From assembly GCF_030408735.1 (NCBI RefSeq), contig NZ_CP047204.1:2170001-2234000 (forward strand): 64,000 bases of DNA, given 5' to 3'. Numbering within the stretch: the first letter of the stretch is position 1; the number at the start of each line of letters is the position of its first letter. Position numbers and translations under genes: made by a program. The notes under the pieces are model-generated. The model was not told the DNA's origin and did no database searches. It saw nothing but the letters and a program-made list of their open reading frames with translations. Shown here piece after piece: positions 1-9,496 of the stretch. The DNA is from Corynebacterium faecale (GTDB taxonomy: Bacteria; Actinomycetota; Actinomycetes; Mycobacteriales; Mycobacteriaceae).

Positions 1-617
1 ATGCGGGCACGCTCCAGGAGGAAACCGGGTGGGTTGGTGCCGCGCATGGTCCGTACATAATCAGGGTGGGCATCAGCAACCGTATTTAGCCAGGCGCGGG
101 TGGAGGTGCACACATCATCGGCGACACGTCCGTACACCATGGGCAGTGATACCGAATCCAGATCCTCAGCCACACCGGCGGTCTGCATGAGCACCCAGTC
201 CACCACCTGCTCCAAGTGCTTGACCACACCTTCGGTCCGCGCACCAAGGGCGGCAGCCATCTCCGGGACCATCACCAGATCCTCGATGGGAAACAGCCGC
301 TCCAAATCTGTGGCGGTGATACGTTCCGGCTGGGTGACGCTGACCAGAACAGCAGACCTCACACTGACCGTTCCCTGACGCAGTCCGGAGGTCAGAGCGT
401 GACGGAGGCCGGAGAGCTCAGCGACCACCGCCCGGGAATCGTTGCGGGCCTCTGCGACGATCTCCTCGAACTCCGCGAGGCAGTCATCGACCAGTTCGGC
501 ATCCCAGTCAGAGATCGCCTCCATGAGGTGTTCGATATACTCGGCAACCTCATCACCGATATTGTAGATCTCCTGGGTGAGTTCGCGGTGACGCAGTTGC
601 GCGGTGGAAGTGCTCAT
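1..617 (-). CDS. Hypothetical protein, 3' end outside window
   Basis: The frame stays open from an ATG at 617 to the left edge, giving at least 205 residues starting MSTSTAQLRHRELTQEI. A GGAGAG sequence lies five bases upstream of the ATG and decides the start. The visible part is acidic, soluble and probably alpha-helical, with no signal peptide or membrane segment. I do not recognise a catalytic motif and propose no function. The codon use resembles the surrounding core genes. A perfect 7-3-7 palindrome at 671-687 lies 54 bases upstream and may control it. The gene is cut by the window edge, so its full length and family cannot be judged. Confidence 0.75.
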   Translation of the reverse strand, partial: MSTSTAQLRHRELTQEIYNIGDEVAEYIEHLMEAISDWDAELVDDCLAEFEEIVAEARNDSRAVVAELSGLRHALTSGLRQGTVSVRSAVLVSVTQPERITATDLERLFPIEDLVMVPEMAAALGARTEGVVKHLEQVVDWVLMQTAGVAEDLDSVSLPMVYGRVADDVCTSTRAWLNTVADAHPDYVRTMRGTNPPGFLLERAR

Positions 618-670
618 GCTCTCCAGCACACATCCTTTCTTACATTCAGCCTCAGGAATCACACGTGACC

Positions 671-687
671 CTCAAGTAACACTTGAG
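671..687. promoter_or_regulatory. Perfect 7-3-7 palindrome, candidate operator
   Basis: CTCAAGT-AAC-ACTTGAG is a perfect inverted repeat with a three-base centre in the otherwise empty 618-975 stretch. It resembles MerR-family operators such as the SoxR box in its half-site. The nearest gene it could control is the leftward gene starting at 617. The regulator assignment is inference. Confidence 0.4.
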
Positions 688-975
688 AGTTTGTCCAACG
701 GGTTTCGACTCTATGTGAATTGGCTTGGAATTCCCGTTAGGCACGCCGACACACCCCCGCACCGCGTGTCGTCCATCCCCCGAGCGGTTCTCAGGCCGCC
801 ACTTACACCTGCGACTGACCCCCAGGTTGATCCATGTGCGCAACCCCGAGCGGACCCCAGATGAGAACCCAGGGCTGCTCCCCGATCAACACCGCGCCGT
901 GACACAACGAGGCCCGCCGGCACTGCACCAACTCCAGTGTGACCGACGGGCCTGAGGATGGGTCTCCTGTGCTTT

Positions 976-1353
976 CTACCTGGGTAGTGGTGGCAGGCCC
1001 ATGGCGGACACCAAGGCGCTCAGGATCTCTGCGGGCTCGCCTCGGGCGTCAGTATCATCCAGCCTGGACAGATACTTATCCACCACCTTGGTCACCGCAG
1101 GCTCCCGGTCTGCGGGCAGTCCCAGGCATTCCACGACATAAGCGGGGTTGTCCTGGGCAAAGAGCCATTCGGGATCACCGAACGCCAGGCCGGGATTGGA
1201 ACCGAGGGTGAAAAACTCCTCATCCCCCTCCGAACCTGTGGCGGCGATATAGGCGAACTCATCCATCACTCCGAGTGCGAAACCCTCAGGCTCCGAACCC
1301 ACCTCGGAACGCTGCCAGGCGGCACCATCCCAGTCGAACTGAATATCTTCCAC
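976..1353 (-). CDS. Conserved small protein downstream of fadD15
   Basis: A 125-residue soluble acidic protein beginning MEDIQFDWDGAAW. It starts 12 bases after the fadD15 stop on the same strand, so the two are very likely one transcript. No signal peptide, membrane segment or recognised catalytic motif is visible. Several Trp and Phe residues in the first half and a helical C-terminal part suggest a small alpha/beta fold. I do not recognise the family. Conservation next to fadD15 would argue for an accessory role in the same operon, but nothing in the sequence proves it. The region after it (630-975) contains no gene. Confidence 0.7.
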   Translation of the reverse strand: MEDIQFDWDGAAWQRSEVGSEPEGFALGVMDEFAYIAATGSEGDEEFFTLGSNPGLAFGDPEWLFAQDNPAYVVECLGLPADREPAVTKVVDKYLSRLDDTDARGEPAEILSALVSAMGLPPLPR

Positions 1354-1365
1354 GTGTTTCTCCGT

Positions 1366-3216
1366 TTATTTCCGTCGGTAGATGTGTTCAATGGCGTCGG
1401 CGTAACGGCGGTGCACCACATTGCGCTTGACCTTCAGGGTAGGCGTGAGCTCATCATCTTCCTCGGTGAGGTCACGGTCAAGGATGAAGAATCGCTTGAT
1501 CGCCTCGGAATGGGAGACGGTGGCGTTGGCGTTGTTGATGGCGTCCTGGACCTCGGCGCGGAGGGCGGGATCGGTGGCCAGTTCCTCGATGGTGCGTGAT
1601 TCCGGGATGTTCCGGTTGAGTTTCCACCGCTTGAGGGAATCTGGATCCAGGGTGACCAGAAGGCCCACGAATGGCTTGCCGTCGCCGACCACCATGGCCT
1701 GGCTGACCAGTGGGTGGGCGCGGACGATGTCCTCCATCGGTCCTGGTGAAACATTCTTGCCACCGGCGGTGACGATGAGATCCTTCTTCCGGCCTGTGAT
1801 CACTAGATGGCCGGAATCCAGAAGCTCACCCAGGTCGCCGGTGTTGAACCAGCCGTCCACCACTGATTCAGCGGTGGCCTCCGGATTGTTCCAATAACCG
1901 CGGAACATCATCTCGCCCTTGAGCAGGATCTCTCCGTCATCATTGATTCGGATGGTCATGCCGGGCAGTGGCTTGCCCACAGTGCCGATCTTCTGGTCAT
2001 CGAAGTCAATGGCAGAGGCGGCGGCGGTCTCGGTGAGTCCGTATCCCTCATAGATCGGGATGCCGATGCCACGGTAGAAGTGCAGGAGTTCGTGGCCCAT
2101 GGCGGAGCCACCGGTCACCGCGTAGGCAACGGAGTCGCCCACGGCAGCCCGGATCTTGGTATAGATCAGCTTGTCAAAGACCTTGTGGGCAGCACGCAGA
2201 GCACGACCGGGGCCTTCCTCGGTGTCCATCGCACGGGAGTAGTCGATGGCCGCCTTCTCAGCGCGTGCGAACAGTGCCGCCTTCACCGGACCACCGTCTG
2301 AGGCGTTGGCTGCGGCGGAGTTGCGGACCTTTTCAAAGACTCGTGGTACACCGAGAATCAGGTTCGGGCGTGCACGCTGCAGCTCCAGTGCGAGGGTGGA
2401 GAAATCTGACCAGTGGGACTGGGTGGCACCACCAATGGTGAAAGCCAGGGATACCGCGCGGGCCAGCACGTGCGCCAGTGGCAGGAAGGTGAGCATGCGG
2501 GTGCCCGGCACCGCGATGGCACCAACAGGATGACTGAGCAGGGAACGTGCCTCAGAAAGCCAGTTGTGGTGGGTGAGTTCGCATCCCTTCGGGCGCCCGG
2601 TGGTGCCGGAGGTGTACACAAGCGACGCCAGATCAGAGGATTCGGTGGAGTTGATGCGGTCCCAGACAAGCTCATCAGCCAGCCCACGTCCCTCGAATTT
2701 CAAGGTTTCCATGGCAGAGGAATTGATCTCCAGGATGCGTCGCAGCTGAGAGTTGGATCCCTTGAGCGCCGGGGTTCCGTCCTCACCGAGAACCAGATGC
2801 TTCATCAGATCGGTGTGGTCAGCGGTCTCGGTGATGGCCAGGACCGCACCGGAATCCTCGATGATCCACTGAACCTGGGAAAGCGAGGACGAGCTGTAGA
2901 TGGGCACACTGGCCGCACCGGCAGCCCAGATGGCGAAATCCAGGACGGACCATTCATAACGGGTGTTGGCCAGCAGGGCCACGCGGTCGCCCTGCTCCAC
3001 ACCCACGGAGATGATGCCCTTGGCTACCTCGAAGACTTCATCCAGGAATTCCTGGGCGGTGACATTGACCCACTCAAAGTTGGCGGGACGTGAGAAAAGC
3101 ACGCCGTAGGGGCGGGCCTTGACCTGATCAATCAATGCGGTCAGGCAGGTCTCATTCTTACCGATCGTGTACTCCGCCTTGACCGAGAATTCCTTGGGCT
3201 TGGACGCTGAAGTCAT
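1366..3216 (-). CDS. fadD15: Long-chain acyl-CoA synthetase (AMP-forming)
   Basis: Activates long-chain fatty acids to acyl-CoA through an acyl-adenylate, in the cytoplasm or at the inner face of the membrane. The 616-residue protein shows the ANL superfamily signature: the phosphate-binding loop YTSGTTGRPKG near residue 200, the EGYGLTET motif, the hinge region FNTGDLG and GRKKDLIVTAGGKNVSP near the C-terminal domain, with its catalytic Lys region further on. The reading frame stays open upstream to 3336, but the segment before MTSASKPKEFS has poor composition, so the ATG at 3216 is preferred, with a weak GGCGGGAA in front. It heads a two-gene unit with the small gene at 976-1353 and diverges from malQ. 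In C. glutamicum the equivalent gene is called fadD15. Confidence 0.92.
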   Translation of the reverse strand: MTSASKPKEFSVKAEYTIGKNETCLTALIDQVKARPYGVLFSRPANFEWVNVTAQEFLDEVFEVAKGIISVGVEQGDRVALLANTRYEWSVLDFAIWAAGAASVPIYSSSSLSQVQWIIEDSGAVLAITETADHTDLMKHLVLGEDGTPALKGSNSQLRRILEINSSAMETLKFEGRGLADELVWDRINSTESSDLASLVYTSGTTGRPKGCELTHHNWLSEARSLLSHPVGAIAVPGTRMLTFLPLAHVLARAVSLAFTIGGATQSHWSDFSTLALELQRARPNLILGVPRVFEKVRNSAAANASDGGPVKAALFARAEKAAIDYSRAMDTEEGPGRALRAAHKVFDKLIYTKIRAAVGDSVAYAVTGGSAMGHELLHFYRGIGIPIYEGYGLTETAAASAIDFDDQKIGTVGKPLPGMTIRINDDGEILLKGEMMFRGYWNNPEATAESVVDGWFNTGDLGELLDSGHLVITGRKKDLIVTAGGKNVSPGPMEDIVRAHPLVSQAMVVGDGKPFVGLLVTLDPDSLKRWKLNRNIPESRTIEELATDPALRAEVQDAINNANATVSHSEAIKRFFILDRDLTEEDDELTPTLKVKRNVVHRRYADAIEHIYRRK

Positions 3217-3652
3217 CAGAGGTTCCCGCCTTCCATGTTGCGTTGGGGTTGATTCCTTAATTATTGGTGCTCTCGAGCCTATCGGCTGGCAGCAGACCGG
3301 TGTTTCAATGGTGGTGCAGTAGAAGTTTCCCGACATACCCCCGGCAACACGATCACGCTCTCGACCACGGGAGCACAGCCGCGCCAGCCTTCACCAATCC
3401 CGTCCATGAGACGCACCTGGCTGGGGAGGCACCGAAAAACCACCTGAAAGTTTGCTTACAAATCTACCCGCTCATCTGATTTCGTGACACAAACCAGACA
3501 CAAACCAGACACAAGCCAGACACAAACCAGACAGAAACCAGGCGCGAAACGGGAATGAACATACCCTGGAGACCACCTCAGTTTTCACCCCTTCAATGAT
3601 TTCAATCCAGTTACGCTGTCGGGAGTGCTGTTCAGTGGCATGATGTTGATTT
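3217..3652. promoter_or_regulatory. Divergent fadD15-malQ control region
   Basis: A gene-free 436-base stretch between two divergent genes, so promoters for both must lie here. The only obvious internal structure is a run of tandem 11-base repeats at 3486-3540. I do not see an unambiguous promoter or a ribosome binding site directly before the GTG of malQ. Confidence 0.6.
3486..3540 (+). repeat. Five tandem 11-bp repeats upstream of malQ
   Basis: Five head-to-tail copies of GACACAAACCA (the third has G for A at position 8, the fifth has G for C at position 5). The 11-base period puts every copy on nearly the same face of the helix. They end about 110 bases before the malQ start. A repeated regulator site is possible; slippage expansion is the alternative. 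Confidence 0.85.
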
Positions 3653-5794
3653 GTGACTGCTCGAGGACCTTTAAAAGAACTGGCCGGATTCTACGGAATC
3701 TCCACCTCCTACACTGACTATCGCGGTGCAAACATTGAGGTCAGCGAGGATACGCTGATCAAGGTTCTGCGCTCCCTTGATGTTGATCTGGGTGAGGGGG
3801 ATCTGGGTGAGGGTGAGCCCTCGGATGAGGTGCTCACCGCCGCCATTGACCGCTTCCATGACCGCGAATTCTCCCGTCCGCTGCCCCCATGTGTGGTGGC
3901 TGTGCAGGGTGATCAGGTGGTGTTCCCGGTTCATGTGCATGATGGCTCACCGGCTGCGGTGACCATTGAACTGGATTCGGGTGAACGCCATGAGGCTCAG
4001 CAGGTGGATAACTGGACCCAGCCACGTGATGTGGATGGGGTGACCTGGGGCGAGGCGAGTTTCAAACTGCCTGCGGATCTCCCGCTCGGATGGCACCAGA
4101 TCCACCTGGATGCAGGGGATCAGCAGGCCACGTGTGGCTTGATTATCACGCCGGCGCGTCTGTCCACCGCGGATAAGTACCTGGAATCACCACGCATGGG
4201 TGTGATGGCTCAGATTTATTCAGTGCGTTCCAACCTGTCCTGGAGCATGGGCGATTTCAACGATCTGGGCAATCTCGCATCCGTCTTGGCCAAGGATGGC
4301 TCAGATTTCCTCCTCATCAACCCGATGCATGCGGCTGAGCCGCTACCGCCGACGGAGGATTCCCCCTACCTGCCCACCACCCGTCGGTTCATCAACCCGA
4401 TCTACATCCGCGTGGAGGATGTGCCGGAGTTCAACCAGTTGGATGTGGAGCTGCGTGATGATGTCGCAGAGATCGCCGATGAGTTCCGCGAGCTGAATTA
4501 CAGCGCAGACATCATCGAACGCAATCCCATCTTCGAGGCGAAGTTGCAGGTCCTGCATGAGATCTTCGGCGTTAAGCGCACCGCTGAGCGTGAGCAGGCC
4601 TTTAACGATTATGTCGAGCGCGAGGGCCGGGGCCTGGTCGATTTCGCCACCTGGTGTGCTGATCGTGAGATCTCCCAGGTCGCTTCCGCGCACCGCCAGG
4701 AACCGGACCGTGATGAACTGACCACCTTCTACATGTGGTTGCAGTGGCTGTGTGATGAGCAGCTGGCCGCCGCGCAGAAGCGTGCGGTGGATGCAGGTAT
4801 GTCCATCGGCATCATGGCCGACCTGGCTGTGGGTGTGCACCCGGGCGGCGCGGATTCCCAGAACCTCGCCCATGTGCTTGCCCCGGATATTTCCGTGGGT
4901 GCGCCACCGGACGGTTACAACCAGCAGGGCCAGGACTGGTCCCAGCCACCATGGAATCCGACCTACCTGGCGGAGGCAGGTTACCTCCCCTGGCGTAACC
5001 TGCTGCGCACGGTTCTGCGCCACTCCGGTGGCATCCGGGTGGATCATATCCTGGGATTGTTCCGTCTTTTCGTGATGCCGCGCATGCAGTCCCCCGCCAC
5101 CGGCACCTATCTCAAGTTCGACCACGATGCGCTCGTGGGCATCCTCGCACTTGAGGCTGAGCTTGCCGATGCCGTGGTCATCGGCGAGGATCTGGGTACC
5201 TTCGAGCCATGGGTGCAGGATGTCCTGGCCAGCCGCGGCATCATGGGCACCTCCATCCTCTGGTTCGAGCACTCCCCCAGCCAGCCAGGCCCCCGCCGTC
5301 AGCAGGAGTACCGCCCCTTGGCGCTGACTTCTGTGACCACGCATGACCTCCCACCCACCGCCGGTTATCTCGCCGGCGAGCACATCGAACTGCGCGACCG
5401 CCTCGGTGTGCTCACCCGCGACGCCTCCGTTGAGGACGCAGAGGATCTGCAGTGGCAGGCAGAGATCCTCGATGTCCTGGCCGATGACGGTATCCTGGAA
5501 CGGCCCGAGGGTGGCAGCTTCGTTGGCCTGGCCCGTACCAACCGCGGCGAGCTCGCCGGGCTGCTCGAAGGCCTGCACCGTTTCGTGGCCGGCACCCCGT
5601 CCGCTTTGACCTGTGTATCCCTGGTGGACATGGTCGGTGACAAGCGTGCCCAGAACCAGCCAGGCACCACCCGCGATATGTACCCCAACTGGTGCGTCCC
5701 ACTCTGCGATAACGATGGCACCCCCATCACCATCGAGACGCTGCGCGATCATCCCCTCTACCGCACCGTCGCGGACGCTTCAACGCGCGACTAG
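3653..5794 (+). CDS. malQ: 4-alpha-glucanotransferase (amylomaltase)
   Basis: Transfers alpha-1,4-glucan segments between maltodextrins and releases glucose; cytoplasmic, in maltose and glycogen breakdown. The 713 residues match the length of corynebacterial MalQ (about 706). GH77 landmarks are visible: GIRVDHILGLFRLF near residue 460 with the Asp nucleophile, VIGEDLGTFEPWV near 508 with the Glu acid/base, and TTHDLPPTAGY near 561 with the third Asp. The N-terminal 160 residues form the extra domain typical of actinobacterial MalQ. The start is a GTG at 3653; nearby ATGs are in other frames and no strong ribosome binding site is present. It is monocistronic: a 12-bp hairpin follows at 5812. 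It works with treS and mak further along the window. Confidence 0.93.
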   Translation: MTARGPLKELAGFYGISTSYTDYRGANIEVSEDTLIKVLRSLDVDLGEGDLGEGEPSDEVLTAAIDRFHDREFSRPLPPCVVAVQGDQVVFPVHVHDGSPAAVTIELDSGERHEAQQVDNWTQPRDVDGVTWGEASFKLPADLPLGWHQIHLDAGDQQATCGLIITPARLSTADKYLESPRMGVMAQIYSVRSNLSWSMGDFNDLGNLASVLAKDGSDFLLINPMHAAEPLPPTEDSPYLPTTRRFINPIYIRVEDVPEFNQLDVELRDDVAEIADEFRELNYSADIIERNPIFEAKLQVLHEIFGVKRTAEREQAFNDYVEREGRGLVDFATWCADREISQVASAHRQEPDRDELTTFYMWLQWLCDEQLAAAQKRAVDAGMSIGIMADLAVGVHPGGADSQNLAHVLAPDISVGAPPDGYNQQGQDWSQPPWNPTYLAEAGYLPWRNLLRTVLRHSGGIRVDHILGLFRLFVMPRMQSPATGTYLKFDHDALVGILALEAELADAVVIGEDLGTFEPWVQDVLASRGIMGTSILWFEHSPSQPGPRRQQEYRPLALTSVTTHDLPPTAGYLAGEHIELRDRLGVLTRDASVEDAEDLQWQAEILDVLADDGILERPEGGSFVGLARTNRGELAGLLEGLHRFVAGTPSALTCVSLVDMVGDKRAQNQPGTTRDMYPNWCVPLCDNDGTPITIETLRDHPLYRTVADASTRD

Positions 5795-5811
5795 AAACAC
5801 TGCGCTTATCG

Positions 5812-5839
5812 ACGCCCGGGAGGTCCCCCTCCCGGGCGT
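5812..5839 (+). terminator. Hairpin after malQ
   Basis: A perfect 12-bp stem (ACGCCCGGGAGG paired with CCTCCCGGGCGT) around a TCCC loop, 18 bases after the malQ stop. No T-run follows, so it may act as a weak or Rho-assisted terminator. Confidence 0.6.
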
Positions 5840-5939
5840 GCGGCGTTGCGGGGTGGCGGTGTTGAGATCCCCGGGTCTGTGATAAACAATGAGGTCATCT
5901 CTTTGATCAATCTCAAAACAAGAAGGCCACCCCACTCTC

Positions 5940-7805
5940 ATGCGATTGCTTGGACGAATCCTCAAAACCACGTCCGCCCTCTGGCCCTACTACCTCGGCA
6001 TCGTACTGGCCTCCATCGTGGTCGCCGGCCTGTCCCTGGTCTCCCCGTTCATTCTCCGCGAGGCCACCGACACGATCGTCTCCGCGGTCAGCGGTGAGGT
6101 GACCGTTGCGTCTGTAACCCAGACCATCGTCATCCTGGCGGTCATCCTGTTTGTGGCGGATATCTTCAACACATTGATGTCCAACGTGGGTGGTTATTTC
6201 GGCGACATCATGTCCGAGCGCATGCGGCAGATCCTCTCCACCCGCTACTACGCCAAACTGCTGGCACTGCCCCAGAAGTACTTCGATAACCAGGTCACCG
6301 GCACCATCATTGCCCGCCTGGACCGCTCAATCACGGGCATCACCCAGTTCATGAAGGGGTTCTCCAACAACTTCTTCCCCATGCTCATCACCATGGTGGC
6401 GGTGTTGATCATCACGGCGATCTACTACTGGCCGCTGACCATTCTCCTAGCACTCCTCTTCCCCATCTACATGTGGGTCACGGCGCTGACCTCGGTGCGC
6501 TGGCAGAAGTGGGAACGGGAGAAGAACGCACAGATTGACCTGGCCAACGGTCGCTTCGCTGAGGTGGTCGGCCAGATGAAAGTGGTCAAAAGCTTCGTCG
6601 CTGAAACCCGTGAATTAGATGACTTCGGCGGCCGTTATGGCACGGTGGTTTCCGTTGCCCGCCCCCAGTCCCAGTGGTGGCACCGCATGGATTTCCTGCG
6701 CGGAGCGGCCCTGAACCTCATCTTCTTGGGGATCTATCTGCTGCTCTTCTCCCGCACCCTGAACGGGCACTTCAGCCTGGGTGACATGGTCATGCTCATC
6801 CAGTTGGTGAACATGGCCAAACAGCCGGTGTTCATGATGAGCTTCATCGTGGACGCCGCACAGCGCGCCATCGCCGGCTCCCGGGACTACTTCGCCGTCA
6901 TGTCCGAGGAGGTAGAACCCACCGCCAACAAGGAACTGGTCAAGGTCACTGCCACCTCGGAAACCCCATCACTGACATTGGCCGTACCTACGCCGCTGAC
7001 TGCTGCCGAGTCTGCCCTGAAGTTTGAGAACGTCACCTTCGCCTACGAGGAGGGCAAACCGGTGATCAAGGATGTCACCATCGAGGCCAGGCATGGTGAA
7101 CGCATCGCCCTGGTGGGTGAATCCGGTGGCGGAAAATCCACCTTGGTCAATCTCCTTTTGGGACTCTATGAGCCCAGTGCCGGTTCCATGTCCGTGTGCG
7201 GGGAGGATGTTAAGTCACTGACCGCCGAGAAGCTCCGCGCCTCAGTGGGGGTGGTCTTCCAGGACGCGAGTTTGTTCTCCGGATCAATCGCAGAAAACAT
7301 CGCCTACGGCCGACCCGGCGCCAGCATGGACGAAATCGTGGAGGTATCCAAGAAAGCCAATGCGCACGAGTTCATCGAAGCCTTCCCCCAGGGCTATGAC
7401 ACCGTGATCGGCGAACGCGGCCTCAAACTTTCCGGAGGCCAGAAGCAACGTGTGGCGGTGGCCCGCGCGATGCTCAAGGATGCCCCGGTGCTGGTGCTGG
7501 ACGAAGCAACCTCCGCCCTGGACACCAAGTCTGAACGTGCCGTCCAGGAAGGCCTGGAGCAGCTCATGGCCAACCGCACCACCTTGATGATCGCGCACAG
7601 GCTCTCCACCATCGCGGACGTGGACACCATCGTGACCATCCGCGACGGCCGGGTCGATGAGATCGGCTCCCCCGCCCAGCTGGCTGTCTCTGGTGGCATC
7701 TACGCCGAACTGCTGCGTCTGACCCAGTCCACCGCCGAGGCCGACCGGCAGAAGCTGCGGTCCTTCGGCTTCACCGGTGACGCGCCTGTGGAGGATGAGG
7801 AATAA
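5940..7805 (+). CDS. ABC exporter, fused membrane and ATPase domains
   Basis: A 621-residue half-transporter of the MsbA/LmrA type that would work as a homodimer in the cytoplasmic membrane. Residues 1-330 hold six predicted membrane segments starting MRLLGRILKTTSALWPYY. The ATPase domain follows: Walker A GESGGGKST near 392, signature LSGGQKQR near 496, Walker B VLVLDEATS near 518, and the switch His in MIAHRLST. A linker of about 35 residues separates the domains. Substrate cannot be read from the sequence; multidrug or lipid export is the family default. It follows malQ by 145 bases with a hairpin between, so it is probably transcribed separately. The accessory island begins about ten bases after its stop codon. 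Confidence 0.9.
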   Translation: MRLLGRILKTTSALWPYYLGIVLASIVVAGLSLVSPFILREATDTIVSAVSGEVTVASVTQTIVILAVILFVADIFNTLMSNVGGYFGDIMSERMRQILSTRYYAKLLALPQKYFDNQVTGTIIARLDRSITGITQFMKGFSNNFFPMLITMVAVLIITAIYYWPLTILLALLFPIYMWVTALTSVRWQKWEREKNAQIDLANGRFAEVVGQMKVVKSFVAETRELDDFGGRYGTVVSVARPQSQWWHRMDFLRGAALNLIFLGIYLLLFSRTLNGHFSLGDMVMLIQLVNMAKQPVFMMSFIVDAAQRAIAGSRDYFAVMSEEVEPTANKELVKVTATSETPSLTLAVPTPLTAAESALKFENVTFAYEEGKPVIKDVTIEARHGERIALVGESGGGKSTLVNLLLGLYEPSAGSMSVCGEDVKSLTAEKLRASVGVVFQDASLFSGSIAENIAYGRPGASMDEIVEVSKKANAHEFIEAFPQGYDTVIGERGLKLSGGQKQRVAVARAMLKDAPVLVLDEATSALDTKSERAVQEGLEQLMANRTTLMIAHRLSTIADVDTIVTIRDGRVDEIGSPAQLAVSGGIYAELLRLTQSTAEADRQKLRSFGFTGDAPVEDEE

Positions 7806-7814
7806 AGCTAAGCT

Positions 7815-9436
7815 TGTCGTTTAACCTCATTTCCCCTGGTAGACTTCCTGGTGCGCTTGTATACGGTCGAGCCAGCGCTGGGGATCAATTCTCATTTCCC
7901 CTGGTAGACTTCCCGGGCCGCGAGGATACGTATGACGCGCGTCGGCGTTTGGTACCGGTAATCCCGCATCGGGTACCGATCAATCGCCGTATCGGGTACC
8001 GGGGGTGATATTCGTTGGCACTGTAGTAGATGACGGCTTGGCACACGAACGCACAAGCCGCGCTACCTACTGAAAGGAGTGCTGATGGCCACCGATTACC
8101 AAGCCATCATGCTCGCCCTGAGTCGCGGTGATTCATGGACCACAATCACCCACGACTTCGGCTGCTCGCGACGAACTATCGATAAGGCGTCACGAACTAT
8201 TCGAACCCATGGGTTCGACACCACCGCGATCATGTCTCTCTCACCACCCCAGCTAACCGAGTTATTCCCCGATAACCGGTACCGCAAGGAAGAAGACTTC
8301 CTCCCGCCGAATTTCGCTGCTATCGCCGCACGTCAACGACGCGGTGAACGAGTAACACTCAAGGTCGAACATCACCGGTACTGCCAACAACCCGTGCGGC
8401 CGGGACAACAGCACTACACGTATAAGCAATTCTGCAAGCTCTACGACCACTACATCGATGTCAATGATCTCACCGCCCAGATCACCCACCTTCCTGGGGA
8501 TGAGATGTATGTGGACTGGTCCGGGGACTCCATGATGGTCATCGATCCGATCACCGGAGCACGCTTTGAAGCAGCCATTTTCGTGGCATCGTTGCCGCAC
8601 TCAGGAATGGTCTTTGCCCTGGCAACACCAGATACGAAGATGCGGGCGTGGCTATCAAGTCACCAGGAGGCCTTCGACTACTTCGGGGGACGGCCAGTCA
8701 AAGTCACACCGGATAACGCTTCTACTGCCACCAATCAGCTGTTTAAGGGGGTCCATGTCCGTGACGTCAACGAGGAGTATTTCCGATTCAGCCAACATTT
8801 CGGCATCGGAATAACCCCTGCCCGGCCGCTGAAGCCACGGGATAAAGCCCATGTGGAAAAGGCCGTTGACATCATCCAAACCTGGGTGATCGAATATTTA
8901 AACGACCGGGAATTCTACAGTTTCGAGTCTCTCAACACCGCGATCACCACCCAGGTGGACTGGATCAACGACAGGACAGGCTTTCGGGGCACCGACACCA
9001 GTCGACGGGAGATCTTCCTCGCCGATGAGCAACACACACTCAACACCCAACCAGTGCCGCGGTGGTCGTGGTCCACGTGGCGGCGAGCAAAAGCAGGGAT
9101 GAACTACCACATCAGAGTCAATAAGCACTTCTACTCTGTGCCCTGGGAGTACGCCGGCAGGTTCGTTGATGTTCAGGTTTTCGATGATCATCTAGAGGTC
9201 TTCGCTGACAACGAATCCATTGCTGTTCATTCCATCATGCCTGCGAACATGGGGTATTCCACACTCGATGATCATGTTCCGGAAAAACATAAGGACTTGG
9301 CCACCAAGTGGAACCGGGACCGTATTGAAGACTGGGCGCAAAGTATAGGGACAGCAACCCACGAACTCATCGGCCAGATGTTTAACGCCCGTAAAGTTGA
9401 AGCCCAAGCTTATAGTAGTACGTTGGCTGTTGGGCC
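7815..9436 (+). mobile_element. IS21-family remnant (left end plus istA)
   Basis: The element starts near a TG at 7815, directly behind the ABC exporter, with the repeated end sequences expected of IS21 elements (7826-7848 and 7891-7913). It carries istA and is cut off at about 9436 by the inverted repeat of an IS3 element. No istB is present. The element is therefore inactive unless complemented. Confidence 0.8.
7826..7913 (+). repeat. Two 23-bp direct repeats at the IS21 left end
   Basis: CTCATTTCCCCTGGTAGACT plus TCC occurs perfectly at 7826-7848 and again at 7891-7913, spaced 65 bases. Multiple terminal repeats of this kind are transposase binding sites in IS21 elements. Confidence 0.85.
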
Positions 9437-9491
9437 CGACCCCCGGATAGTAGACACGGAGGATTTGATCAGGAAGCAGATCTCAGGATAA
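8085..9491 (+). pseudogene. istA: IS21-family transposase IstA, 3' truncated
   Basis: The protein cuts and joins the ends of IS21-type elements. It has the N-terminal helix-turn-helix (ITHDFGCSRRTIDKA), the DDE catalytic core with VDWSGD near residue 143, VTPDN near 208 and the Glu in KAHVEKAVD near 261, and the C-terminal beta domain. AAAGGAG at 8073-8079 places the start at the ATG at 8085. At about residue 448 the true sequence ends (AYSSTLAV) and runs into the IS3 terminal repeat, giving a foreign tail to the stop at 9491. The partner ATPase gene istB is absent. Confidence 0.85.
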
Positions 9492-9496
9492 CAGAA

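Noticed and set aside
216..864. Rightward open frames in the first 0.9 kb
   Set aside because: They overlap a leftward gene with a good ribosome binding site and natural codons; the part after 640 has no start signals.
3217..3336. Longer fadD15 start at 3336
   Set aside because: The added 40 residues have three Cys and no similarity in character to acyl-CoA synthetase N-termini; the ATG at 3216 gives the usual start.
4343..5752. 469-codon open frame opposite malQ
   Set aside because: Antisense shadow; malQ carries the complete GH77 motif set in the other direction.
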